A stretch of 64,000 nt of DNA from Bathymodiolus brooksi (GCA_963680875.1 OY804576.1:79117668-79181667), one strand, 5' to 3'; positions 32,409 to 45,393 are shown, numbered from the stretch's first letter. Notes: generated from the sequence alone by a model not told the origin. Numbers and translations are program-made.

Positions 32409-34363
32409 TGCCCCGCTTACTCAAAAATGAGAGGGAACGTGTCGTTGGATGTTTCACGCCGGAATGACACAAACAGAAATAGCAAACCGTTTTAATTGCT
32501 CAAGATTGACAATTTACAGATTGCTCGTTCGTGTAAGAGCAACCGGCACAACATCTGATCGTCGACGTAGTGGTAGACCACGAGAAACGACGTTACGTCA
32601 AGATAGACACATCACACTAATCCACTTACGTAATCGCTTTGTTACTGCTGTGGGCACCAGAGGCGGATCCAGGAATTGTGGTTAGGGGGGCGTGAGTAGG
32701 CGAGGGGTCTGGGGACCAGTTAAGGTCCCCAGCGGATCCAGGGCAGAGCCCTGGTAGGGGGATTAGGGGGGCTAAGCCCCCCTTAAGCTCTGGGGTTTTG
32801 AGGAATTATAGATATTTATTTGAACGACAATTTTGAACCAACTACTACACCATTTTAATCAGACCAAAAAAACTTTACTTTGAGTCTTAATTTTGTCGGA
32901 TAATTGTTAACAGTATGTTTTTGTCAAAATATAAGAACCTAAAGTAAAACTTTTTTTGAACAACCGTGATGCGAATTCTTCAACTCATGACTGATCGATC
33001 ACGATATTTTAACCCTTCAAAGAACTATTGGTTTAGTTTTAGCGCATTCCTCATTTCACTAATTGGTCTGTACTTTCGGGTGGTTCTAGTTATTACTGCC
33101 CGTCCGGATGGAGCTTTTCCTTTCGTCGTTTGATTCATTCATTGAAAACGTATGATTCGACCGTTCTCTTATTTATAGACAAACAAAAGCGGAAATTGTC
33201 AATACATGAACTTGTTGATTTCTGATAAGCTAACGTAACTAAATTAGATGATTAGAATCGTTTCATGCAGCATTAATGTTAACATATTCGCCTTTGTTTG
33301 TCTATAAACAAGAACGAATCACACGTTTTCAATGAATGAACCAACGGCGAAACGAAAAGCTTCATCCGGACAGACAGTATACTGATCATTTATCAATGGG
33401 TGGAGCTTTTTAGAATGATATCCCAAATTTACTCCTAATATCATTACTATTCATTTTGACTTACAGGTCACGAGTTAACCATTCATGAAAAAGTTGTTTG
33501 TTGAACTGCTTGATTAACGTTGTATAACATATGCTTTGCGAATTTTAGGGGGGCGCACGCCCCGCACGCCCCCTCTAAATCCGCCTCTGGGCACAGCAAG
33601 GCGAACTCCTGGTATGCGTAACAACAGAATTGCTGACCAAACAGTTCGTAATCGGTTGCGTCAGTCTGGTCTCCGTTCACGTCGCCCTCTCAAAGGTATG
33701 GAGTTAAAACGTCGACACAGGATTGCTAGGCTTCAATGGGCATGTGCACGTCTTCGGTGGAGGCGAAACACTTGGCAGAACATTCTGTTTTCTGATGAAT
33801 CCAAGTTTAATTTGAAATTTAGCGACGGAAGAGCGCGTATTTATCGTCGTCGTAGGGAACGTTTCGCTGATGGTTGTGTAAAGGAAACTGACCGATTTGG
33901 AGGCGGTGGTGTAATGGTATGGGGTGGAATTAGTCATGTTGGAAAGACTAACCTTAAAATAGTGGTTGGAAATTTAAATGGCATTCGTTATCGTGACGAA
34001 ATCTTGGCTCCAATTGTAATCCCGTTTATTCGAACACATCACTTCAATCATGTTTTTCAGCAAGATAACGCTAGATGCCATATTTCACGTGTTGCCATGA
34101 ACTTCCTTAATGATAACCACATTCGCACTCTACCTTGGCCGGCATTATCACCAGACTTAAATCCCATCGAACATTTGTGAGATGAGCTTGGAAGACGCGT
34201 CCGTAGACGAGTTAATCCCCCTGAATCTATTGATCAGCTTCAAAGGGCACTCACAGATGAGTGGAACAACATTCCACAGGCATTGTTCATGCGTCTGATA
34301 GGATCTATGCGCCGTAGGTGTCTAGCTGTCATCAATGCAAGGAGAGGACACACACGCTATTAA
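32409..34363 (+). pseudogene. Tc1-like DD34E transposase, broken
   Basis: Starts MPRLLKNERERVVG at 32409. A one-base loss near 32447 shifts the frame into MFHAGMTQTEIANRFNCSRL (helix-turn-helix). A transposon interrupts it at 32658-33589. The catalytic part follows: SDESKF (first Asp), QQDNARCH (second Asp) and SPDLNPIEHL (Glu 34 residues later, so DD34E). The Trp codon expected after EHL is TGA (34178-34180). The C-terminus runs to TAA at 34361-34363. Three independent lesions make it inactive. Confidence 0.92.
32658..33589. mobile_element. Foldback-like transposon with CAGAGGCGGAT ends, inserted in the Tc1 transposase
   Basis: CAGAGGCGGATCCAGG and (inverted) CAGAGGCGGATTTAGAGG, with GGCAC at 32653-32657 and 33590-33594 as a 5-bp target duplication. 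Removing the element and one GGCAC restores the transposase frame as AVGTARRTPG. Interior inverted blocks (about 33110-33190 against 33290-33375, e.g. GATTCATTCATTGAAAACGT) give a foldback core. Related ends occur at 25138-25342. Confidence 0.85.
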
Positions 34364-34733
34364 ACTTATTTACGTTTTTAGGGTGTTCCGTTTTGTTGCG
34401 CTCCCTTACAGTTAAAGTTGAACTGAAATGAATGTTGTGCACATGTCTATGTTCATAACGACATAAAGACTTGAAAACAATAATTTAACATAAAATATTG
34501 TTTGTATTAAAAATGTTATAAAAATAGAAAGAGGTGTAACGTTTCTTTTTTTGACTAGTATATTTAGGGCATTTGTCTTTTCATTCCATAGTCTTTATAA
34601 ATGGTGGCTCCTGAACAGAGGAAAACTTCGTATCTTGTTTCTTTATACTTTTTAAACTTTTGGACAAATCCATTAATTTGATAGAATCAAATCATTACTG
34701 AAACGTTTTCCATTATATATTGCAGTTTGAGGA

Positions 34734-35402
34734 ATGGGTATATTTCGTGGGAAAAGGGAAAAAGGTCTGAGACTTTCAATTTACCGAAAGCCATCAACTT
34801 ATGTATCCAGATATGAAAAACCCATGACAACAGCCTTACATGCATTCTCAAGTCCTAGTTATACCCCAGATCACAAAAAAGTCGCTGGTTATCACCTTCG
34901 CCCAGGCATTTTGAAAGTTTCCATAATGTGCTTCTCTCCACGACAGAGAATGTGAACGATCTTGAGAGACATAACAGCTTCCCTTTGTCAACAATATCAC
35001 CACTTCCTAGTTCAAATACTAAACGAAAACTCGACTGGTATGACAATTCAAAAGAAGTTAATGACTCCTATAAAGATATAGAGGAACATTTCAGTCTTTT
35101 GAATATAAGTGAAGAAGATGAAATAGAAATATACAATAATAACCATGATAGCGTAGATAGAATTTCGAAACCACTAGATGTTCTGGAATACCAAATTCAA
35201 ATTCATGAAATAGAAAAGCTTATTCCTGATGTTCTGAAAGTTCTGATGATGGCCACGGAACATAGGTAAAAGACTTTTTTCAGTTATTGTATGAAAAGAA
35301 GTTTCCATTAAAGAATATTGCATTTCGATTATGGGCAGATGTTGTCCAGTGGTTTACTTTGAAAGATACTACAATGTAGGTACATGCGATATTCGGATGA
35401 GA
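34734..35402 (+). pseudogene. Decayed gene of unknown function inside the long inverted repeats
   Basis: Three frames chain together: 34734 on (MGIFRGKREKGLRLSIYRKP...), 34919-35268 (...KRKLDWYDNSKEVNDSYKDI, then LIPDVLKVLMMATEHR), and, one base over, 35267-35355 (VKDFFQLLYEKKFPLKNIAF, then RLWADVVQWFTLKDTTM). A further piece MRYSDETLQFFWIG follows near 35387. The DVVQWF...MRYSDET..FFW.G pattern reminds me of large uncharacterised protein families in marine invertebrates, but I cannot name one. Frame breaks near 34915-34928 and 35266 and an abrupt end show decay. Confidence 0.45.
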
Positions 35403-37237
35403 CGCTGCAGTTTTTCTGGATAGGATAAAACGATATTATTTTGAAAACTTACAATATCAAAAGTTTAGAAATTCATAAAACTAAGGAGAATCTCCCTCGT
35501 ACAAAGCTCTGTCCTTAGCTAGTTTTAGCGTTACTTTTTAGGACCTTTAGCTTATTGTTCTCTATCAACCCTTTAACATCTTTTGGTTTTTGGTCTTCCA
35601 ATTGTTTTGATTTTATCTGCAATGATGAGACATAAGTTGTCGAAATGGCCATATGCAGAACCCAAATTTACTGCAATTTCCGTACCTGTATTTTTAAATC
35701 TTGTTTGATCAGGGAGCCTGGTATAAAGTAATTCATCGACTTATTTCAAAACACTTTTGAGCATAACATCAATATATAGTTGTCATTTTTTCTTCATATG
35801 TAACATAAGCTAATATCCATGTACTTGCAAATGCCCACCTAAAACAAGTATCTGAGCCCTCAACCCCGGTGAAGATCGGTGTTCGATTTCACGAACAGTC
35901 TTAAGTACGATTTCGATCGTACGTTCTGATGTCACAATATTTTTTTCCTTTGAAGTGTTCTCAATTACGACCAATCTTTGACTTACGACTTTTTGTGAAA
36001 CCGGCCACTGAATCAAGTAAAGACGATAAGCTCTACTCCAATTGTAATGTCATTTGATTATTTTTTATCTATGAAATTGTTTAGCGGAAAGGAATGAACA
36101 TACTATTACTGGACCTTTGGAAATAACTCTGCTGTTTTTACATTTATATCTCTGACCTTATCCTCGGTTTAAAGAAACGGTATACCATATGTATTCTCGC
36201 ATTAGAGTTGTGTCAAGAAGTTTTCCCTTGTAGCTCGTACGTTCCTATACTGTTCTCTGATATTTTCGCCCCATAGACGTATATATCAGAAAACAAAACA
36301 GGACCATTAGAGCCACAGTTTCGTTTCTTACGCTTTGTTTGCTCTTTTTTCTTCAATAAATAAAAATTCAACTAGAAGTATCTGTTGTAATCCTATTTCA
36401 TTTCGCGTTTGAAACATTGAATTGAAATTGTTTTAAATCATCACCGGTTTCTCAAATTCAAATTAAAAATTTGAATTCTTCATTCATATATAGTCCAACC
36501 TAGGACTGTTATCAACAACGTACAATTCTCATGCATCACCCGATTTCTCATGCATAACTTATCTATCTAATACATCACATTTATTTGGAGGAACCCGTGT
36601 AGGAAGATAAATGCATTTTGACGATTTATTCCATATCCGACTAATGCAAGTAATAAAATCAGATTATTTCACACTGTTGGTTTGCTTAAAAATACCGAGA
36701 ACAACAACCACTGGTTACATTTTTGCCGATTTCCTTTGTCAGGAACTGGCACAAATCGTTTTTAGGAAAATTAGTAAGTATGGTTCGATATAAAAGCTAA
36801 CGGGCATCAAGGAAAATGCCTTGGCCACAGAATCTCATAGCCGAATTGTCATTATACTGAAATATATGCTATGATATTCCTTACCTTTGCACGGTGACCA
36901 GGAATATATGTCACTCTTATTCACCACTGGAAGTCGATCTCATGATTTTCTCGTCATAACATGTTGTGGTGAAAGAGAGCGATAAGCAGCCGTGCACGTA
37001 AACAGTTATTGATAAAGAATAGAGATAAATGTACATAAGAAATTAGGATGCAGCTAGCGCCCTAAAGTACTACTGTTATTCCAACATGTATAAATTTGTA
37101 GGCCATTCTGAAGTTATATCCTCAAAACAGAAAAAGAAGCGAAATAAAATTAGATATTAATCTGTTATCAAAAACAAACAAATACAAAACAAAACAAACC
37201 AATCGTAAAAAAAAAGTATAAAAAAAAAGAAAAAAAC

Positions 37238-39966
37238 CCAACATGAATGCACCTTTTATCAATCTGACTTAGTTCTGTACCAACATGAATGCACCTTTTA
37301 TCAATCTGACTTAGTTCTGTACCAACATGAATGCACCTTTTATCAATCTGACTTAGTTCTGTACCAACATGAATGCACCTTTTATCAATCTGACTTAGTT
37401 CTGTACCAACATGAATGCACCTTTTATCAATCTGACTTAGTTCTGTACCAACATGAATGCACCTTTTATCAATCTGACTTAGTTCTGTACCAACATGAAT
37501 GCACCTTTTATCAATCTGACTTAGTTCTGTACCAACATGAATGCACCTTTTATCAATCTGACTTAGTTCTGTACCAACATGAATGCACCTTTTATCAATC
37601 TGACTTAGTTCTGTACCAACATGAATGCACCTTTTATCAATCTGACTTAGTTCTGTACCAACATGAATGCACCTTTTATCAATCTGACTTAGTTCTGTAC
37701 CAACATGAATGCACCTTTTATCAATCTGACTTAGTTCTGTACCAACATGAATGCACCTTTTATCAATCTGACTTAGTTCTGTACCAACATGAATGCACCT
37801 TTTATCAATCTGACTTAGTTCTGTACCAACATGAATGCACCTTTTATCAATCTGACTTAGTTCTGTACCAACATGAATGCACCTTTTATCAATCTGACTT
37901 AGTTCTGTACCAACATGAATGCACCTTTTATCAATCTGACTTAGTTCTGTACCAACATGAATGCACCTTTTATCAATCTGACTTAGTTCTGTACCAACAT
38001 GAATGCACCTTTTATCAATCTGACTTAGTTCTGTACCAACATGAATGCACCTTTTATCAATCTGACTTAGTTCTGTACCAACATGAATGCACCTTTTATC
38101 AATCTGACTTAGTTCTGTACCAACATGAATGCACCTTTTATCAATCTGACTTAGTTCTGTACCAACATGAATGCACCTTTTATCAATCTGACTTAGTTCT
38201 GTACCAACATGAATGCACCTTTTATCAATCTGACTTAGTTCTGTACCAACATGAATGCACCTTTTATCAATCTGACTTAGTTCTGTACCAACATGAATGC
38301 ACCTTTTATCAATCTGACTTAGTTCTGTACCAACATGAATGCACCTTTTATCAATCTGACTTAGTTCTGTACCAACATGAATGCACCTTTTATCAATCTG
38401 ACTTAGTTCTGTACCAACATGAATGCACCTTTTATCAATCTGACTTAGTTCTGTACCAACATGAATGCACCTTTTATCAATCTGACTTAGTTCTGTACCA
38501 ACATGAATGCACCTTTTATCAATCTGACTTAGTTCTGTACCAACATGAATGCACCTTTTATCAATCTGACTTAGTTCTGTACCAACATGAATGCACCTTT
38601 TATCAATCTGACTTAGTTCTGTACCAACATGAATGCACCTTTTATCAATCTGACTTAGTTCTGTACCAACATGAATGCACCTTTTATCAATCTGACTTAG
38701 TTCTGTACCAACATGAATGCACCTTTTATCAATCTGACTTAGTTCTGTACCAACATGAATGCACCTTTTATCAATCTGACTTAGTTCTGTACCAACATGA
38801 ATGCACCTTTTATCAATCTGACTTAGTTCTGTACCAACATGAATGCACCTTTTATCAATCTGACTTAGTTCTGTACCAACATGAATGCACCTTTTATCAA
38901 TCTGACTTAGTTCTGTACCAACATGAATGCACCTTTTATCAATCTGACTTAGTTCTGTACCAACATGAATGCACCTTTTATCAATCTGACTTAGTTCTGT
39001 ACCAACATGAATGCACCTTTTATCAATCTGACTTAGTTCTGTACCAACATGAATGCACCTTTTATCAATCTGACTTAGTTCTGTACCAACATGAATGCAC
39101 CTTTTATCAATCTGACTTAGTTCTGTACCAACATGAATGCACCTTTTATCAATCTGACTTAGTTCTGTACCAACATGAATGCACCTTTTATCAATCTGAC
39201 TTAGTTCTGTACCAACATGAATGCACCTTTTATCAATCTGACTTAGTTCTGTACCAACATGAATGCACCTTTTATCAATCTGACTTAGTTCTGTACCAAC
39301 ATGAATGCACCTTTTATCAATCTGACTTAGTTCTGTACCAACATGAATGCACCTTTTATCAATCTGACTTAGTTCTGTACCAACATGAATGCACCTTTTA
39401 TCAATCTGACTTAGTTCTGTACCAACATGAATGCACCTTTTATCAATCTGACTTAGTTCTGTACCAACATGAATGCACCTTTTATCAATCTGACTTAGTT
39501 CTGTACCAACATGAATGCACCTTTTATCAATCTGACTTAGTTCTGTACCAACATGAATGCACCTTTTATCAATCTGACTTAGTTCTGTACCAACATGAAT
39601 GCACCTTTTATCAATCTGACTTAGTTCTGTACCAACATGAATGCACCTTTTATCAATCTGACTTAGTTCTGTACCAACATGAATGCACCTTTTATCAATC
39701 TGACTTAGTTCTGTACCAACATGAATGCACCTTTTATCAATCTGACTTAGTTCTGTACCAACATGAATGCACCTTTTATCAATCTGACTTAGTTCTGTAC
39801 CAACATGAATGCACCTTTTATCAATCTGACTTAGTTCTGTACCAACATGAATGCACCTTTTATCAATCTGACTTAGTTCTGTACCAACATGAATGCACCT
39901 TTTATCAATCTGACTTAGTTCTGTACCAACATGAATGCACCTTTTATCAATCTGACTTAGTTCTGT
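37238..39966. repeat. 42-bp satellite array, 65 copies, apparently without variation
   Basis: Unit of 42 bp containing CAACATGAATGCACCTTTTA and TCAATCTGACTTAGTTCTGT, repeated ~65 times over 2729 bp. I saw no variant unit on reading. It is preceded by A-rich sequence. One frame per strand is open throughout but contains no ATG. Confidence 0.96.
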
Positions 39967-40810
39967 TCACTTAATTTTCATAAGAGATACAGGTAACTAA
40001 TTTACCTGGAAATTTTACATACATTTTGTATCTATCATATTAAACAATGAGTGTATCTTGTTTTCAAGGAAAACATTCTGATAGCTACATTGCTAAAAAG
40101 AGGTAATAAAAACGTAGATATCAAATTTAGTGCACATGATCGTTTCTGGAATAACCTTCATCAGGTAGCTCAAGATCAAAAGATTGGAAAGCCAAATAAT
40201 TTAATAGTTTTGGAAGCACAAAATATATGGGTATTGATGTTATGTAGGAGTTTCTTTTACACCTGGTAGAGATATTGAGAGTGCTGCTTTTATGGTGTGG
40301 GTTTTGGTGCAGTCGGGGATGTTGTCTTGTGATTCCACGGTGAATACGGACTGACAATATCTGAGTATGCAACGGCAAACCAATGATTTTTTTTCTAGAT
40401 GTAACAGGAAACACACATATTATTATTGGAAAAAGTGGGGGGTATATAGTGATGGGTATGGGTAAGAAACAAAAATGACATAAAATGCGGACCTTATTCT
40501 TTGACTTAAGTTTGGTGGGGAGGTAACTTAAGTTAATTTGTGCTAAGTTTTTTTCGAGAAATGCATTTTTTTGAGATTTCTCAAATTTGAGTAAAATCTC
40601 AGACTTAAGTCTGAGTTTTGACTTAAGTTTGTTTCGAGAAATCCAGGCCCGATTGAGGGAAGAGAAGGGTAGGGTAGAAGGATGTGGAAAGCCAACATAG
40701 ATACGAAAGTAAATACTTTCATGAAAAAGATTTAAATAATAGCTACTTTGTTTTGTATTTGTGAAATAAAATCTTGTATTTTCATTCCCATGTAAAAAAA
40801 ATTCAAATTT
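39967..40810. other. Repeat-derived region; no convincing gene
   Basis: 40127-40843 is open on the minus strand for 238 codons, but composition is AT-driven and no domain is visible. The block CAGGTAGCTCAAGATCAAAAG...AACGATCATGTGCAC looks like the 3' end of an old retroelement, though I cannot assign a family. Confidence 0.35.
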
Positions 40811-41508
40811 TAATATGACGTGCTGTTTTGGCTTTGTAAACAAAAGGGTTTCAAAATCCCCGATTTATTAGGACTTAACCATATTAAAATCTCCAACAAA
40901 CTTACCCCTTCCATGAATTATTTCTTAAATTTACCGTATATGTCCTATTAGAATAGAAATAATTTATGGAAGGGGTAAGTTTGTTGGAGATTTTAATATG
41001 GGTAACATTATCTGTGCAAATATTTCTTAAACTCTGGTCATTTTTTGACGTATGGACATTTTATGTCACGCCCAACTGTCGGCGAACTCCAGATTATTGC
41101 CATTTCGTTATATATGACTTACCAGTTTAAAAGAAATCCAAACACAATTCCTGTCTAATTATCCAAGATTATTTGTACCACAATATTCCTACAGTTCTAC
41201 AATAAATGCGTAAATAAAAACGAATCTTGCCACCATTCGTCGCCATGTTAATATTTGTTAATCATGTCATATTTTAGGTTGTAACAAGTCAAGGACAGCA
41301 TTGGAATCGTATTTGGGTCACAACTGACACGCAAAGATGACAATGTCGACATAAAATTATTTCTATTTTAATACGACATATACGGTAAATCTAAGAAATA
41401 ATTTATGGAAGGGGTAAGTTCGTTGGAGATTTTAATATGGGTAAGTCATAATAAATCGGGGATTTTGATACCCTTTTGTTTACAAAGCCAAAACAGCACG
41501 TCATATTA
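40811..41508. mobile_element. Foldback-type element (TAATATGACGTGCTGTTTTG ends)
   Basis: TAATATGACGTGCTGTTTTG and CAAAACAGCACGTCATATTA are exact inverse ends, continuing through TTTGTAAACAAAAGGG. The left arm contains a second palindrome (40880-41002: AAAATCTCCAACAAACTTAC and inverse), whose block also recurs near 41410. The TACCGTATATGTCCTATTAG motif recurs near 60740 in another element. Confidence 0.75.
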
Positions 41509-43224
41509 GAATGTTAATTATTTCTATCAGTACCCATTTATATATTCATCTTACTACCCAGAAGAAGAAAAAAAAATTATACAAAATATCTATAGATACA
41601 TTGTGAACAATATAAAGAAAAGAAGATTATTATTATTTTGCATAGTAAGAGAAGAGAATATTAGGCCACAGGTACTCAGGGACAAAATATCTCCACCTTT
41701 TTTCCAACACTACGGGAAAAAAAATATCATAGCTTAAGCATTGGTTATCATCACAAAATGACAAAAAAAGTCTATCATCGATTTAGTTTTACATTGCATT
41801 TGTATGACAGTGGTTCCGTGTACAAAGGTTTTGAAAGATTTTTCGTCAATCTGATCCTACAAAATATTTGAATACTACCAACATCTGCCGAAAATGGTTT
41901 AGAATAGTAAAACACAATGAATTTTATTGATTTAACTATTTATTTTGCCGTTCATACTACAGTATATGTATATCTGCTATTATTTATTAAACTCAGTCTT
42001 TCTAAAAATAAATGCTATAAAATTATTAACCAGCTTGTTGTTGAAACTTTAAAAGGTAATAATTACACAAGAAGGAATATATTCTCTGTATAATTTTGTC
42101 ACAGATAATTTTAAAGAGTATGATTTAGATACTGAATATTTCCTGTATGTGAAAGCAGAGACATGTCCGATGGAAGCGGTGACTATATCATTCTTTTAAA
42201 ATTAAAAACTAATTTGTTCACTTGGAGCTAGCATAATATTGGCCGAAAAACACATACTTCAAAATGTCGAAATGAAGATGATCAGTAGTACAGTAACCGT
42301 ACGCAGTGCGGTCTTATGTATGGGCACAATGGGCAGTTGCGCGGTGGTTCCACGAGCAAATGAACCCCACACTGATCAATGTATGTTGTATACGGTATGA
42401 TTTTTAATGTTTAAACACTGATGTTGTTGGAAGTACCAATACATGAAAAATATGCTTAATTTGATCGACCATTTACAGTTTTATTTCTGTGAGTGTTTGT
42501 ATAGATAGGGGCCTCAGTGCACTGCTTTGACCGGGGCCTATATTGCTGATAAGACGGCCCTGGCCGTACGTCATTCATCATTTACACTTCATGAACATGT
42601 ATCGGCTGTACATAGCATGGCATAGGCCAATATTGTTATGTATGTTGGTTGTATTAATTGAAATTTTCGTAATAAAACTCTTTTCTTATGACTTAAAAGA
42701 CCATACTTTCATTTTACAGACACCGGCGTCTACTACCCCCTTTTAAATATAATGGTTGATACCACCCGCGTACTAGTACAAGTTAGCCTTCAATGTTTGC
42801 ACTGTCCTTAGTCCAACAATAAAAGATTCCATTCTTTTTTCTCGTATCTTTCTGCAGTGGATGTCATAGGGGATATAAAGGTATTTTTAGCATCATTTAA
42901 TTTCAAATACTTCCGTCCTCTCTATAAGCCGTGCCTACTCATATTAGCTGTAAAAATGTTACATCGCGATGGTAAATTGAAAAAAAAGATAGTTTGTAAC
43001 TTAATCACATGCTAATGCCATATAGGTAGCATCTTGTTTTTCAACTATATATCTATTGTTTATTTTATTATAATTTTATATTGTGTAGATCTATATGTCT
43101 CTCTTTGTCAATCAGTAACTCTTTTCCTGTTTATGTACGTGCAGTTTTTCATTTTGTCCCTCCATTGGAAATACACAATTTGTATTGTGGTAAACATAAG
43201 GGAGACAAATCCCATAAATTTATA
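41509..43224. other. No gene seen
   Basis: AT-rich intergenic sequence. Short open frames at 42543-42746 and 43034-43234 have no motif, and I see no clear repeat. Confidence 0.4.
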
Positions 43225-43317
43225 CTACAAGTAGCTAATTTTCATAGGTAGCTAATTTTTATAGCTCCGCCGCCGGTATGAAAATTAGCTACCGAAAGTT
43301 GGAGGTAGCTAATTTTA
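43225..43317. repeat. GTAGCTAATTTT inverted/direct repeats
   Basis: GTAGCTAATTTT occurs four times in 90 bp, three direct and one inverted (AAAATTAGCTAC), making a small foldback beside transposon 43318-45393. Confidence 0.65.
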
Positions 43318-45393
43318 GGGTACTTGTAAAATGCGAAGCGAAACGCGAAACGAAATATACCGAAATGAAACGAAACCAAACGAAACGAAATTCACCGAAA
43401 CGAAACGAAATTTACCGAAACGAAACGAAATCGATGCGAAACGAAATAAATCGAAACGAAACTGACCGAAACGAAACGAAACGGTATAATACAAAATGAA
43501 ATAAAACCTATTTTAACGAAGCAATTTCTTGCGGAAAGACAAGACAAAAATTAAATGAAAAAAATAGAGAAAGTATCATTTAAGGTAGAAAAAGATAGTT
43601 CATTGTTTTCCAGGTTATATAAAAAAATCGTTCTTCATCTAGCAATGACGAAATGATTGATTCATCGATTGTTGACTGCTAAGCACCACTGTGGCACATC
43701 AGTGATATTCCAGCTATACTGTGCCGAATGACGAAATGAAAATGACTGTTGTGTGGGGGATAACTTCCTATATGCATGGTGATGTTCTGACAATCAGGGT
43801 CTTATTTTTGATTATCTGTCTGGCACATGTCTGGCATATGGGGTATACTTTTTGAAAAAGGGTATAGGTTTTTGCTTGGATTATTCTTAAAAAATTGGGG
43901 CTTAAAGAGGACTTAGTTAGACAACAATCTGAGATGGGGTCTAAAATTGGCATCAGAATTAGTATGTAAAGGGGTCGGGGTTCAGCGGCCCCAGGAGAAC
44001 ACGTTCCCTACCATTTTGTAAGGTAGGCCGGTATTGTTACTTGAGAATGATTAATAGTGCCGCTTCGAAATAATTGCAAAATTACCGTTGTTGTTTAATT
44101 ATTCAATTATTTATTACATGTATTTTTTTTTATTTTTGTCTGTGGATTTTTTTTTCGTTGTTTTCTTAAAGTTTACCCTTTGCTAACGATGAGATAAACA
44201 ACATATATTCATATTCAAATATGCAACAAATTATGGCTTCTATTATTATAAGAAAGACTGTCGAGATAAAAAAAAATGACATTTTAAATCAAAGTGACCA
44301 ATCTGGCAAAAAGTAAACAGTATACTGCAGAACCGTCTTGCAAATTTACATGTTAAATTTCTTTTTTTAAGACTTAGGGACCGACCATATAACTTGAAGA
44401 GGGGAGTAGACATGCACATAGGAAGGGGCTGCGAGGAGTGCGAGCGCCCCCTCCCCCTTAATTTTGGCAAGAAGTAAAAAAAGAATCAAGTTCAGACACA
44501 ATACTTGGGAATTTTACGTCTATATGAACTGAAAACCTAACCAGCGTTAAATGGCAAGTAAGTTATATTTGTTTCTAACATATACCCAGCCAAATTAATA
44601 AAAAATAATTACTTTTAATTAATTACTTTTTTCTTCCAAGCTTCAGAATCTGAAAATTTGCCTCCCCCTTCAAGTTAAATGGTCGGTCCCTAAGTCTTAC
44701 ACAAAATGGTGGGGGAGCAGGGTGTTCTTCCGGGGTCGCTGAACCCCGACCCCTTTACAGACTGATTATGATGCCAATTTTAGACCCCATCTCAGACTGT
44801 TGTCTAACTTAAGCCTCTATAAGGCACAATTTTTGAAGAATAATCCAAGCAAAAACCTATACCCCTTTTCAGACAGTTGTGACAAAAAGTATACCCCATA
44901 TTCCAGACATGTACCAGACAGATAATCAAAAATAGGACCCTGATTGTCAGAACATCACCATGTATATAGGAAGTTATCCCCCACACAACAGTCATTTTCA
45001 TTTCGTCATTCGGCACAGTATAGCTGGAATATCACTGATGTGTCACAGTGGTGTTTAGCAGTCAACAATCGATGAATCAATCATTTCGTCATTGCTAGAT
45101 GAAGAACGATTTTTTTTTTTTATATAACCTGGAAAACAATGAACTATCTTTTTCTACCTTAAATGATACTTTCTCTATTTTTTTCATTTAATTTTTTGTA
45201 TTGTCTTTCCCCAAGAAATTGTTTCGTTAAAATAGGTTTTATTTCATTTTGTATTATACCGTTTCGTTTCGTTTCGGTCAATTTCGTTTCGATTTATTTC
45301 GTTTCGTTTCGGTAAATTTCGTTTCGTTTCGGTGAATTTCGTTTCGTTTGGTTTCGTTTCATTTCGGTATATTTCGTTTCGCATTTTACAGGT
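43318..45393. mobile_element. Foldback transposon 2, ends 120 bp upstream of TDRD9 ATG
   Basis: Arms of about 700 bp (43318 to ~44030 and ~44690 to 45393) are inverted copies. The outer ends are GGGTACTTGTAAAATGCG and (inverted) ACCTGTAAAATGCGAAACG, followed by GAAAC/CGAAA repeat arrays at 43330-43500 and 45240-45385. Long blocks such as GGGGGATAACTTCCTATAT and GGTCTAAAATTGGCATCA are shared between the arms. Same type as foldback transposon 1. A clean target duplication was not found. Confidence 0.8.
44370..44700. mobile_element. Nested MITE (AAGACTTAGGGACCGACCAT ends)
   Basis: AAGACTTAGGGACCGACCAT on the left is inverted on the right (ATGGTCGGTCCCTAAGTCTT). The pairing continues through AACTTGAAG. 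It lies in the loop region of foldback transposon 2. Confidence 0.75.

Larger units (their letters stand above)
32112..34558 (+). mobile_element. Tc1-like transposon (interrupted, inactive)
   Basis: Terminal inverted repeats CTAGTCAAAATAAGAAACGT (left) and CTAGTCAAAAAAAGAAACGT (right, inverted), flanked by the TA dinucleotide that Tc1/mariner elements duplicate. 2447 bp, of which 932 bp is a later insertion; the original is about 1.5 kb, a normal Tc1 size. Confidence 0.92.
31169..36994. mobile_element. 5.8-kb region bounded by ~470-bp inverted repeats
   Basis: 31169-31637 is inverted at 36527-36994 with high identity over ~468 bp (for example CACGGCTTCTTATCGCTCTC, CCTTGATGCCCGTTAGCTTT, GATGCATGAGAA on the left). 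It is probably a DNA transposon with long TIRs, but I could not find a target duplication. Inside: two MITEs, a Tc1-like element and a decayed gene at 34734-35402, which may be the element's own cargo. Confidence 0.72.

Noticed and set aside
34734..34955. Penelope-type reverse transcriptase fragment (SIYRKP motif)
   Set aside because: SIYRKP resembles a Penelope RT motif, but the rest of the peptide does not, and it continues into unrelated sequence. Kept as an unknown decayed gene.
37238..39966. CRISPR array
   Set aside because: The 42-bp repeats are contiguous with no unique spacers, and the context is animal nuclear DNA.
40127..40843. 238-codon open frame, minus strand
   Set aside because: Longest non-repetitive frame, but composition is AT-driven, no domain is recognisable, and it overlaps repeat-like sequence and the start of a foldback element.
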